Assembly: GCA_003567495.1 (NCBI GenBank)
Contig: PWZK01000061.1
Coordinates: forward strand, 1 to 14,350
Source of the DNA: Candidatus Brocadiaceae bacterium
GTDB lineage: Bacteria > Planctomycetota > Brocadiia > SM23-32
Length of the DNA: 14,350 nt
Direction: 5' to 3'
The number at the start of each line of letters is the position of its first letter. Positions within the stretch are counted from its first letter, which is position 1. Below the pieces are notes generated by a model. The model worked only from the letters and a program-made list of their open reading frames with translations, was not told the origin of the DNA and did not search any database. The position numbers and the translations under genes were made by a program. Positions 5,119-12,147 of this stretch are shown here, piece by piece.

Positions 5119-8034
5119 TTAGGAGATTACAGACGCGGCATGACGTGCATAGTGTCCCCTGACATCACGAACGTAACTGTTAAGAATACTTGCAGCAAGC
5201 CCTGCCTTGTCACCACATCTGTATAGTGCCCTGGCCAGGTAAAGCTCCCTCAATGCTTTGTTGCGAAGCATGTCATCCGTCGGACTTGTCGCCTTCGAGC
5301 CGTGTTCAATTGGATAGCGTTTCTGGCACTGCACATCGGCAAGCATTTCGCGGTAGGAGCAAGCTGCAAAACCGGAAATTTCAGGGTTACTTAGCCATTC
5401 GCCCAGGAGCTTGGCCCAATCACTGCTTTCGATTGACTCTGCATACAGCGCTATCGCCCTGAAGTGCGAAAAAGCGTCATCCGCCTCAAGCTGCGCTGCT
5501 TTTTCAAGCAATTTGCCGCTTGCATTCATCGACCGCAGGTATGCGAGAGCCACTATGAGATCATCCATGGCACTCATGCTACGTCCAAACTGTCCCATAC
5601 CCCTGTAATTCCAGCCCTCGTCCCACTGCAAGGGATCTACCGTGTTGATAAGGACTTCCTCACCCGCATTGTTTCCCATAAAGGCAAGCAACTTTGCGCA
5701 CGTGACTTTTTTCTCCTGGTTTGGTTCCGCCTTCAACCTTTTCTTTAAAAGCGGTATTGAGGCCTTGGGGCGCGCCATGAGGGCCGCAAGCTCCGAGTGG
5801 TGCCTCAGGTCGCCGCTTGCGGCAGATATTATAACTGCTTCGGTCAGACCGTCTCCGTCCTCGTTTAGCAGAACGGCCTGGGGCACAATACCCTTATCAG
5901 CCAGTCGTCGCTGAAGTGCGCGAATATCTAATTTCCGCAGGGGTACTCCATTTTCGGCAGCCGTCGCAGCCGCAAGTCCGGCGGCATAGGAATGGTTTTG
6001 AACATCAGCCTGCATCCGCAAAACCGGCATCACATCCCTATGTGCACTGATGCCAAGGCCGGTAACTATGATACCTTCGACTCCCTCGGGAAGCATGGCC
6101 CTGAAAGGCAGCCACACGTCCCAGCTCCGCTTGTCGGGAGGCAGGACAAAGAAAAGAGGGTGGACTGTAAAGCCGTGGCTGTCGAAGTTGCTTCGGCTCA
6201 AACATATGGTATCATGCCATGTACTACCTGTATAAGCGTTCAGGGGTGTCACAGTGGCGTCTCCCTTTATCTGGCGCCTTTCACGGGTATTCGGAAGTTG
6301 AGAAATGTCAAAATACCCCTGAAACTTGCGTCTGGCCAGTACGAAAGCACGCGTTATATCGACTGGATCGGTGTCATCTATAAAAGTATAGTCAGAGTTA
6401 ACATACCCCGGAGTGATCCGACGCGGCGACAATCCGCTCCCCTGAACTGCCAGGTCGCTATCACTGACCACGTTGCACGGTGCACCTGCAAATGCAGCGA
6501 TATCGGCGTTTCCTGTGGCATCGATTACCACCTCGGCTTTTACAATTCCCCTGCCCCACGGCGCGTTGACTACAACCCCCCTGATTCTACTCTCTTCCAA
6601 CAGCACCCCGGAAGATATTGTGTCGTACCATATCTCGCCACCCGCCTCCCTTATCCTCCTTCTGAGCCATTCGGATTTATGCTCTAAGTTAGGGCGCGAG
6701 CGATTAAATTTTTCAATGTCGGAAATCTGACTTAATCCCTCTGTCATCTCGGAAGTAAAGCCTTGGCGGTAACCGTGATAATAGCTAGCGATATAGCCGA
6801 GGGTCCCTACTCCTCCCAGACCGTGCAGCATCTCAATTACCAACACCTTGGAGCCAGATCGGGCTGCGGCAATCGCTGCAGGAGCGCCACCCGTTCCTCC
6901 CCCGACCACAACAACATCGAACTCGCCCAGTGCCGGCAGGCGCATACCGGCGGAGTAGGCTATGTGTGCGTCGGCTTCACGTGTAAAACGCCTTCCAGTA
7001 TAAGGCTCCTCAATCTCATTTTCCACCTCAGGTCTGCGATTTAGTGGTTTCAAATTTGATATCGCCGGTTTGGAAGCAGTTTTTACTTTGCAATCTATTT
7101 TACATCCCAGCATCTCGCCGGCTTTTATTGCTGCCGGAGCCCGCTGTAAATCAGTAGCAAGGGCACGCGATATCGCCGAACAGGGCCCCAGGATATAGAA
7201 GCCTTCAATCGACGATTGAAACGGCCTGTCATCAGTGACTGTAGCTGGTAATTTGTCATCAGCCAGTCCCCGATCTAACCAGACAGGCGGCGTTACAATG
7301 CTCCTGTCCGCTCCCCAGAGTTGTTTGGGATGCCAGGTATGATCTCGCATTACCTGCTCAGCCTCGGCCAGTGCGGATGGAGTCCATCCATCGAGTTCCA
7401 GTTCAGCCTGATATTCAAAAGCTTTGCAAATTGTATCTGGATTGCCTTTCTCGTCCGAAAACGCGCCTTCCAGAGCGATCTCCCGGCCAAAATCACGGTT
7501 TGTCCCGGGATGGCCGGCCACAATGCGTTTGAAAGTAAGAGTTCCGCCTGGCCAATCGGTAAACGATTCGCCTGCCGCCCTTGCAAGCGTTGCAAGCGGT
7601 GTAGCGTCGATCACAAAATCCCCTCTCACAGCAAACTGGCCGGACTTTCCGGTTAGTACCACCCCTACAATCGCTCCGCCGTCTTCGACCAGAATATCAG
7701 CTGGTCGAACCGAAAGCAAAAAGTCAATGCCTGCCTCAAGCACTACATCGTCCAGATTCCGTTTGACATCAAGTGGACTAACGGGCGATACGGGTCTGCC
7801 GCTTTTGTCAGTGAATATTTTCTCTGCGATCGGATGTTCAAGTTTCTCACCATCTTTTAGCCAGAACTGTGCGGGACCACAGATATCTTCGCCAAAGTAA
7901 CTTTCCCCTGCGGCAAGAAAGACGCTTGCACCTTGTTTGCATGCGGAACATGCTGCCGCCACCGCAGCCGAAGTGCCACCGACCACTATCAGATCTGCCT
8001 GAGCTACGATCGGAAATTTCCCCTTTGTGTTCAT
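5119..8034 (-). CDS. Double FAD-dependent oxidoreductase with helical C-terminal domain
   Basis: This 971-residue protein has two successive FAD-binding oxidoreductase units. The first starts with DLIVVGGTSAAVAA (14-27). The second has a better dinucleotide motif, FDVVVVGGGTGGAPAA (372-387), with a distal VVIDATGNADIAAFAG block (502-517) and IIVTGLGISAHRDVMP (655-670), typical of the FAD-dependent oxidoreductase group. In the first unit the last Gly of GxGxxG is Ala, and FVIDATPLATLARAAG (140-155) is the counterpart of the ATG block. So both units retain the fold, but the first may be the weaker binder. Residues of about 735-971 are helical with HEAT-like spacing and no recognised catalytic motif. 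The substrate is unknown. The start at 8034, 7 nt after the larC stop, is preferred to an in-frame ATG at 8124 that lies inside larC; the ribosome-binding site is weak (AGAGA), suggesting coupling. No signal peptide is seen. Confidence 0.8.
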   Translation of the reverse strand: MNTKGKFPIVAQADLIVVGGTSAAVAAACSACKQGASVFLAAGESYFGEDICGPAQFWLKDGEKLEHPIAEKIFTDKSGRPVSPVSPLDVKRNLDDVVLEAGIDFLLSVRPADILVEDGGAIVGVVLTGKSGQFAVRGDFVIDATPLATLARAAGESFTDWPGGTLTFKRIVAGHPGTNRDFGREIALEGAFSDEKGNPDTICKAFEYQAELELDGWTPSALAEAEQVMRDHTWHPKQLWGADRSIVTPPVWLDRGLADDKLPATVTDDRPFQSSIEGFYILGPCSAISRALATDLQRAPAAIKAGEMLGCKIDCKVKTASKPAISNLKPLNRRPEVENEIEEPYTGRRFTREADAHIAYSAGMRLPALGEFDVVVVGGGTGGAPAAIAAARSGSKVLVIEMLHGLGGVGTLGYIASYYHGYRQGFTSEMTEGLSQISDIEKFNRSRPNLEHKSEWLRRRIREAGGEIWYDTISSGVLLEESRIRGVVVNAPWGRGIVKAEVVIDATGNADIAAFAGAPCNVVSDSDLAVQGSGLSPRRITPGYVNSDYTFIDDTDPVDITRAFVLARRKFQGYFDISQLPNTRERRQIKGDATVTPLNAYTGSTWHDTICLSRSNFDSHGFTVHPLFFVLPPDKRSWDVWLPFRAMLPEGVEGIIVTGLGISAHRDVMPVLRMQADVQNHSYAAGLAAATAAENGVPLRKLDIRALQRRLADKGIVPQAVLLNEDGDGLTEAVIISAASGDLRHHSELAALMARPKASIPLLKKRLKAEPNQEKKVTCAKLLAFMGNNAGEEVLINTVDPLQWDEGWNYRGMGQFGRSMSAMDDLIVALAYLRSMNASGKLLEKAAQLEADDAFSHFRAIALYAESIESSDWAKLLGEWLSNPEISGFAACSYREMLADVQCQKRYPIEHGSKATSPTDDMLRNKALRELYLARALYRCGDKAGLAASILNSYVRDVRGHYARHAASVIS

Positions 8035-8041
8035 ATAATCT

Positions 8042-9238
8042 CTAATCGGAGCGTTTTTCTGTCGAATTCTCCCAGGCTTCAACAGCGGCATCGCGCACTC
8101 GTCTGAGCTCAATGCCTTCTTCACTTGCTATCCGGCTGCAGTCTTCGAACTCAGGCTTGACACTTATCACGTTTCCGTCCTTTATGCCCAGTTTTACGTT
8201 CACTTCTCCCCAACGCGTGGAGACTTTGGTTTTTCTCCGGTCGATTTTGCGTCTTGACATCGGCTGATACCGCACGCCCAGGGTCGAGCTCCGGGAGAGC
8301 AGAAATTCTATCATGGAATCCCTGGAAGCGGATGTTGAAAGGATTGTAAATTTAAAGGCAGGCCTGTTTTTTTTCATCTGAACGGGAGTTATAAACGCAT
8401 CCAGCGCGCCTTCAGACAGGGACTCTTCCATTAAAAACCCCATCTCCTCCCCGGTCATATCGTCTATATTCGCTTCAATTATCCATATGATCTCTTCGTA
8501 AAGCGGTTCTGTCCGGCCCGTCGATTCCCCGAGAATGACCCTGAGAGTATTTGATCTGTCGCCAAAATCGGCGTCTCCCGCCCCGTATCCGGTTTTCTTC
8601 AGCGACATTGCCGGCGCCATGCTCACGCTTTCCGCCAGACAGCGCAGCAAAGCGGCGCCTGTGGGCGTGGATAGTTCTTTTTGTACCGGCCCGCCGTAAA
8701 TTTCGAATCCCTCCAGCAACTTTGCGGTGGCAGGGGCGGGCACTGGCAAACGTCCATGCCGCGCACTCACCTCGCCGCCGCCGACGGCTACCGGAGATAC
8801 GAAAGCCTTTTCTATGCCGAGCAGGCAGAACGCCAGGGAAACACCGGCAATATCTATAATCGCATCCAGACCACCCACTTCATGAAAATGGACATCCTCC
8901 ACCGGACAATTATGTACGTATGCTTCGGCTTCGGCAAGCAGACGAAAGGCTCGGGCCGCCGCCACTGCGGCTCGCTCAGGCAAAGCACCGGCTTCTAATA
9001 TCCCAAGCACATCCGGAAGGTTGCGATGTTGACCTGACGGCTCCGTGCAGGCGACATCAGCCTTTGTAGCAGATACGCCTCCGCGCTCCACCCGGGCGGT
9101 GTTCAGCTCCCACCCGGTGACGGGCAACGTCCTCAGCCCCCGCTTTATCTCCTCAACAGAAGCACCTGCATCTATCAGAGCGCCGAGACACATATCGCCG
9201 CTAATACCACTGTAACAATCGAAATAAGCTATTTTCAT
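8042..9238 (-). CDS. larC: LarC, nickel-pincer cofactor biosynthesis protein
   Basis: At 398 residues this is the full length for LarC (formerly DUF111). The family inserts nickel, with use of CTP, into the pincer cofactor of lactate racemase and other LarA-like enzymes. Diagnostic blocks are YFDCYSGISGDMCLGAL (5-21), HRNLPDV (71-77), VHFHEVGGLDAIIDI (116-130), PVPAPATAKLLEG (165-177), ELSTPTGAALL (188-198) and, in the C-terminal half, EANIDDMTGEEMGFLME (255-271). The last is followed by the PVQMKKNRP segment. In Lactiplantibacillus plantarum the two halves are joined by programmed frameshifting; here they form one uninterrupted frame. The start overlaps the radical SAM stop as ATGA. No larA, larB or larE is in the window, so the cofactor's user is not identified. 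Assignment to the family is secure; the exact client is not. Confidence 0.92.
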   Translation of the reverse strand: MKIAYFDCYSGISGDMCLGALIDAGASVEEIKRGLRTLPVTGWELNTARVERGGVSATKADVACTEPSGQHRNLPDVLGILEAGALPERAAVAAARAFRLLAEAEAYVHNCPVEDVHFHEVGGLDAIIDIAGVSLAFCLLGIEKAFVSPVAVGGGEVSARHGRLPVPAPATAKLLEGFEIYGGPVQKELSTPTGAALLRCLAESVSMAPAMSLKKTGYGAGDADFGDRSNTLRVILGESTGRTEPLYEEIIWIIEANIDDMTGEEMGFLMEESLSEGALDAFITPVQMKKNRPAFKFTILSTSASRDSMIEFLLSRSSTLGVRYQPMSRRKIDRRKTKVSTRWGEVNVKLGIKDGNVISVKPEFEDCSRIASEEGIELRRVRDAAVEAWENSTEKRSD

Positions 9239-10155
9239 GGGATTTTAAAAAAACTCTCCCCCTCCCCCGTTATCTCTACTATTTTCTCATCCGAAACCAT
9301 GTTGTGCAGTTTTTCCGCGACTTCGTTTTCCGTTGTTCCGCAGGTTTCGGCTATCTCACGTGCCGTGCACGGGCGTCGCCTGAGAATATTGATGATATCT
9401 TCCCCGGAGATATTCGCCCCGGGCCCGGCGTTTTTGTGCCGCGGCGTGATTATCTCGGCCTTCGGGCCTAAAATGTCACAAATTTGCTCCATACGTTCGC
9501 GAGACGGTACACGCACGGAAGGCTCGGCCGGAGGCCGCACCGCCGTGTTCAGGTGGACTTTGTCGGGCCGTATGCGCTCGATTAATTTTTTGAATGCCAG
9601 GCAATGCCGATCGCTGTCGTTTATCCCTTTTATCAAAAACACCTCAAGCCATATCAGGCCTTCGAATGTTTCCCGCAACTGAGACAATCCGTCTATGATC
9701 TTTGCTAAATTCAGAGAAGGATGGGGGCGGTTGATAGCCTTGAACGTTTCTTCATCGCAGGCGTCGAGGCTGGGAATTACGAGATCCATATGCCGACAGG
9801 CTTCACGCACCTCAGGCATCCACAGTAGCGATCCGTTTGTCAGGAGCGCAACCGGCAGACTGTATGCAGCGGCGATTTTCCGGGCAATATCTCCGAAGGC
9901 CGTATTTAAAGTGGGCTCTCCGGAACCTCCCAGGGTAACGAAGTCGGGCTCGCCCGAACTTCGGATTTCCTCACCGGCCTGGCGCAACACCTCTTCGGAA
10001 GGCACATATTCCCGTCTCTCGATCAAAGGCCTGTGCCCGCCGCCGAGCTGACAATAAACACAATCGAAACTGCAGGTCTTCATCGGGACGATATCCAGTC
10101 CCAACGAGAGGCCCAGACGGCGCGATCTGACGGGCCCATAGGTATATTGTCCCAT
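9235..10155 (-). CDS. COG0731-type radical SAM protein with winged-helix tail
   Basis: This is a 306-residue radical SAM enzyme. The [4Fe-4S]/SAM site is CSFDCVYC with Cys28, Cys32 and Cys35, preceded by YGPVRSRRLGLSLG (6-19), a signature of the COG0731 group. That group is related to the archaeal wyosine synthase TYW1, but most bacterial members have no known substrate. GGSGEPTL (76-83) is the usual SAM-contact strand. Residues of about 250-306 read as a winged helix (REIAETCGTTENEVAEKLH), which could bind nucleic acid. A longer frame begins at 10320, but it would read through the preceding fmdB-like gene. ATG 10155 has GGAG nine nt upstream and lies 13 nt after that gene's stop. Its ATGA overlap with larC argues that it acts in the same process. 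A role in nickel-pincer chemistry is only an inference. Confidence 0.85.
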   Translation of the reverse strand: MGQYTYGPVRSRRLGLSLGLDIVPMKTCSFDCVYCQLGGGHRPLIERREYVPSEEVLRQAGEEIRSSGEPDFVTLGGSGEPTLNTAFGDIARKIAAAYSLPVALLTNGSLLWMPEVREACRHMDLVIPSLDACDEETFKAINRPHPSLNLAKIIDGLSQLRETFEGLIWLEVFLIKGINDSDRHCLAFKKLIERIRPDKVHLNTAVRPPAEPSVRVPSRERMEQICDILGPKAEIITPRHKNAGPGANISGEDIINILRRRPCTAREIAETCGTTENEVAEKLHNMVSDEKIVEITGEGESFFKIP

Positions 10156-10168
10156 TTTGCCGCTCCAG

Positions 10169-10444
10169 TCAGTTGTTCGCGGCGGGGCAGGATTCACAGC
10201 CGGATTCGCCGGCACCCTTGCACGGCGGGGAATCCTTGCCATTTCCGGAGCTTGCCGAACCGCGCTTTCTGCTGTCGGTAATATAAAAACCCCCCCCCTT
10301 AAAAACGAGCCCGGCGCCACCGTGGATTATGCGTCGTACACCGCCGGAGCATTCCGGACAATCCTTCAGCGGATCATCGCTCATCCCCTGGAACTTCTCA
10401 AAAACATGACCGCAATCCTCACATTCATATTCATATGTCGGCAT
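10169..10444 (-). CDS. FmdB-family zinc-ribbon protein
   Basis: This 91-residue protein begins MPTYEYECEDCGHVFEKFQ, the standard opening of the FmdB/putative regulatory zinc-ribbon family. The metal site is Cys8, Cys11, Cys29 and Cys32 (CxxC...CPEC). The GGFYITD block at 51-57 is also typical. The name comes from a suspected regulator of formamidase or formylmethanofuran dehydrogenase; the true function of most members is unknown. The tail adds Cys75, Cys83 and Cys86, possibly a second metal site. ATG 10444 is chosen over 10474 because a strong AGGAGGT lies immediately upstream and the family starts exactly here. It is the first gene of the minus-strand operon and sits about 35 nt from the predicted transcription start. 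Confidence 0.85.
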   Translation of the reverse strand: MPTYEYECEDCGHVFEKFQGMSDDPLKDCPECSGGVRRIIHGGAGLVFKGGGFYITDSRKRGSASSGNGKDSPPCKGAGESGCESCPAANN

Positions 10445-10486
10445 CTGACAACCTCCTCGTGGTTGAAAATTCACATACTTTCCATG

Positions 10487-10515
10487 ATTTTACACTATTT
10501 TTTGATTAAGTGCAA
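10487..10515 (-). promoter_or_regulatory. Sigma70-like promoter of the fmdB-rSAM-larC-FAD operon
   Basis: On the minus strand this reads TTGCAC, 17 nt, TAAAAT. The -10 matches 5 of 6 consensus bases, the spacing is ideal, and the expected start near 10480 leaves a short leader with the strong AGGAGGT site. It is the best promoter seen for this operon. Confidence 0.6.
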
Positions 10516-10522
10516 AAAGGGG

Positions 10523-10614
10523 GGAATTTGCGCTGTAACGTTTTTCGGCGTGTGCCGGGGCGCAAATTATCCTGTGATTCATCCTGCGCCCTGTGATCTG
10601 CGCGCGCAAATTCC
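10523..10614. promoter_or_regulatory. Cluster of GCGCAAATT half-sites upstream of the operon promoter
   Basis: GGAATTTGCGC (10523-10533) is the exact reverse complement of GCGCAAATTCC (10604-10614). A further GCGCAAATT lies at 10560-10568, and CCTGTGAT is directly repeated at 10571-10578 and 10590-10597. The cluster begins just upstream of the -35 box, where an activator or repressor could bind. No known operator is recognised. Confidence 0.35.
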
Positions 10615-10776
10615 TTGCAAAAAAAACGCTTTTGCCTTACAATCAGGCGCTTAATATTGAAACATCGACAACAAATTTTCGATGTACGAACTTTTGTTTT
10701 TCAGATTGCTGTGGTATGCGACTAAATTCAAAATTCAAATGTCAAATATCAGATATTCTGGGAATGACCGAAGACA
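10615..10776. other. AT-rich intergenic stretch before repeat copy B
   Basis: No gene is seen. The part at 10725-10760 has AAATTCAAAATTCAAATGTC-like low-complexity words. They resemble those beside copy A (301-342), so they may belong to the same repeat unit or to a shared insertion preference. Confidence 0.4.
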
Positions 10777-11044
10777 AGCGCTGGAAGCGCGATATGTTAT
10801 AGCCTGTGGCGGAGTGAAGGCCCCGAATGGGGCCGAAGCGGAGCCTCAGGGTAGGTTACGCGCGCAGAAAAAGAGTCCTGCAGGGACGATATAACCGTGG
10901 AGAAGAAGGCGCGCCGGGAGTCTGTTGATCATTATGTCGCCCCTACAGGGCTACGTTGCTGGGGCATTGGTTTCCTATGGCTACGCTTCGGTCCGTTGGA
11001 CCTGAGCTTCGCCATAGGCTTTAGAATGGCGCGCCGTTGGCGCT
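10777..11044 (+). repeat. 268-bp fold-back repeat element, copy B
   Basis: This is the inverted partner of 23-290. Terminal 38-base inverted repeats lie at 10777-10814 and 11007-11044 (26 of 38 identical), and the centre is the perfect palindrome GGCGCGCC (10908-10915). Arm hairpins are: GCGC-tggaa-GCGC; CCTGTGGC/GCCTCAGG (10803-10810, 10843-10850) enclosing GGCCCC-gaat-GGGGCC; GTCC/GGAC (10875-10887); GCCC/GGGC (10939-10951); CCTATGGC/GCCATAGG (10974-10981, 11011-11018) enclosing GGTCC-gtt-GGACC; and GCGCC-gtt-GGCGC (11031-11043). Homology to copy A continues weakly to about 10766 and 11062. No reading frame of note exists. Confidence 0.85.
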
Positions 11045-11062
11045 GAAAGAATGTGCGTTTTT

Positions 11063-11274
11063 ATTTATTGAATTTCGGTATTATAATTTTAAATTTATTT
11101 AGAACTTGAGATTTTGAATTTGTAATTTTCTCTGCATATGCACAGTACTGCGCCGAAGCCTGCCTGCCTGCTGCAGGCAGGCAGGGCGCCCCATTTTCCG
11201 AGCGAAATCTCTGAAAATGCATAGGACCTATATGACTTATTTGCTCAAACAAACTTTCAACCGGAAAAAAACCA
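11063..11274. other. AT-rich region upstream of coaB
   Basis: This low-complexity AT-rich sequence (11063-11130) contains a perfect TATAAT at 11082-11087 but no convincing -35 at the right distance. The CCTGCCTGC palindrome follows at 11159-11185. A short overlapping frame starting at 11217 is out of frame with coaB and is not supported. Confidence 0.4.
11159..11185. repeat. CCTGCCTGC palindrome, copy 3
   Basis: CCTGCCTGCCTGC and its exact complement flank a single T, giving 13-base arms. It is the longest of the three copies, extended by one more CCTG/CAGG unit. Confidence 0.8.
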
Positions 11275-11958
11275 ATGAACCGCAATTTGAAGGGAGTCAA
11301 TTTCCTCATCACCAGCGGGCCGACGCGCGCGCCGATAGACGCAGTCCGCTTCCTGAGCAACCGCTCGACCGGGCGGCTGGGCGCTCGTATTGCAGAGGAA
11401 GCTCTCCGCCGTGGAGCCCACGTTACCATGGCGGCGGGAACCGGCAGCTGCAAGCCCGAGGACTCCGCGAACAACGAACGCCTGCGAATCATTTGTATTG
11501 AAACAGTCGAAGATCTTTTGCACCTTTTAAAAAACGAGCTTACCGGCACCTTTAAAAAACGCTACAACGTCATAGTGCATGCGATGGCAGTGCTGGACTA
11601 TGAACCGGAACAGACAATTGGCAGGAAGGTTAAGAGCGACACTGAGACATGGATTCTGCGCATGAAAAAAACACCCAAGGTAATTGCCTGGCTCAAGAAA
11701 TGGGCGCCTGACACCCTCCTGTTCGGTTTTAAGCTCGAATCGGGCGGCTCGGAAGCTGAGCTGCAAGAGGCTGCCGTCAATCTGCAAAACCAGAGTCATG
11801 CAGACTTCGTGGTAGCCAACGACCTGCAGCAAATTGAAGAAGGCAGACATCCGGCACTGGTTATCGGCCGGAAAGGCCATATAATCGCCCGCCCCGATAC
11901 GAAAGAGCGGATTGCGCACTGCATATGCGATATCGTTGCCGATCCTGATATCTCGTAA
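11275..11958 (+). CDS. coaB: Stand-alone phosphopantothenate-cysteine ligase (CoaB)
   Basis: This 227-residue protein matches the CoaB domain, which joins 4'-phosphopantothenate to cysteine in coenzyme A synthesis. Landmarks are FLITSGPTRAPIDAVRFLSNRSTGRLG (10-36; the ITxGxTREPID...SNxSSGxMG block), a HAMAVLDYEP loop in place of the usual AAVSDY (101-110), RKVKS followed by KTPKVIAWL (117-138), FGFKLE (149-154) and ADFVVANDL (180-188). Most bacteria carry CoaB fused to the decarboxylase CoaC; split short CoaB proteins of this length occur in streptococci and some other lineages. No coaC is in the window. The start has only a weak GGAAA-type site, and no better start is seen. It is divergent from the fmdB operon and not clearly linked to the secretin gene 189 nt downstream. 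Confidence 0.82.
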   Translation: MNRNLKGVNFLITSGPTRAPIDAVRFLSNRSTGRLGARIAEEALRRGAHVTMAAGTGSCKPEDSANNERLRIICIETVEDLLHLLKNELTGTFKKRYNVIVHAMAVLDYEPEQTIGRKVKSDTETWILRMKKTPKVIAWLKKWAPDTLLFGFKLESGGSEAELQEAAVNLQNQSHADFVVANDLQQIEEGRHPALVIGRKGHIIARPDTKERIAHCICDIVADPDIS

Positions 11959-11988
11959 TCCGCATATTTTTTCGCCACCCTCCATCTT

Positions 11989-12018
11989 TTGATTTCGTTA
12001 ACTACTGTGTGTTAGAAT
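11989..12018 (+). promoter_or_regulatory. Candidate promoter of the secretin gene
   Basis: TTGATT, 18 nt, TAGAAT. The -10 matches 5 of 6 and the -35 matches 4 of 6 consensus bases. The leader would be about 120 nt and would include the palindromic repeat at 12078-12126. Confidence 0.45.
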
Positions 12019-12077
12019 GGTATGGAATGGCTGTAAGTCCTCAGTGAACCACGTTGGTTTACTACATGGTTGCCTTT

Positions 12078-12126
12078 TGTAGCGCAGGCGTCCCGCCTGC
12101 ATCGTAAGGGAGGCCGGGGCGCTACA
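12078..12126. repeat. Palindromic repeat in the secretin leader
   Basis: Outer arms TGTAGCGC (12078-12085) and GCGCTACA (12119-12126) enclose the hairpin GCAGGCG-tcc-CGCCTGC (12084-12100). Its design resembles REP-type intergenic repeats. It ends 21 nt before the start codon, so it would be part of the mRNA leader and could affect translation. Confidence 0.6.
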
Positions 12127-12147
12127 CAAAAACGGGGGCGGAACAAA

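Noticed and set aside
5992..6687. 231-residue plus-strand frame opposite the double-FAD gene
   Set aside because: It is a shadow of a well-supported minus-strand gene, with no motif or start signal.
5119..8124. Longer start for the double-FAD protein at 8124
   Set aside because: It would overlap larC by about 80 nt, and the added residues are unrelated to the family; ATG 8034 begins just before the first FAD-binding strand.
9235..10320. Longer start for the radical SAM protein at 10320
   Set aside because: The extra 55 residues would overlap the fmdB-like gene in another frame; the internal ATG 10155 has a ribosome-binding site and the family start.
23..11044. Composite transposon bounded by copies A and B
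   Set aside because: The copies resemble long-lived fold-back repeats; there is no transposase, and no target duplication can be seen at the window-edge copy, so I do not claim that the intervening genes move together.
367..11185. CCTGCCTGC repeats as a CRISPR remnant
   Set aside because: There are three scattered copies kilobases apart with no regular spacers, and each is its own hairpin.
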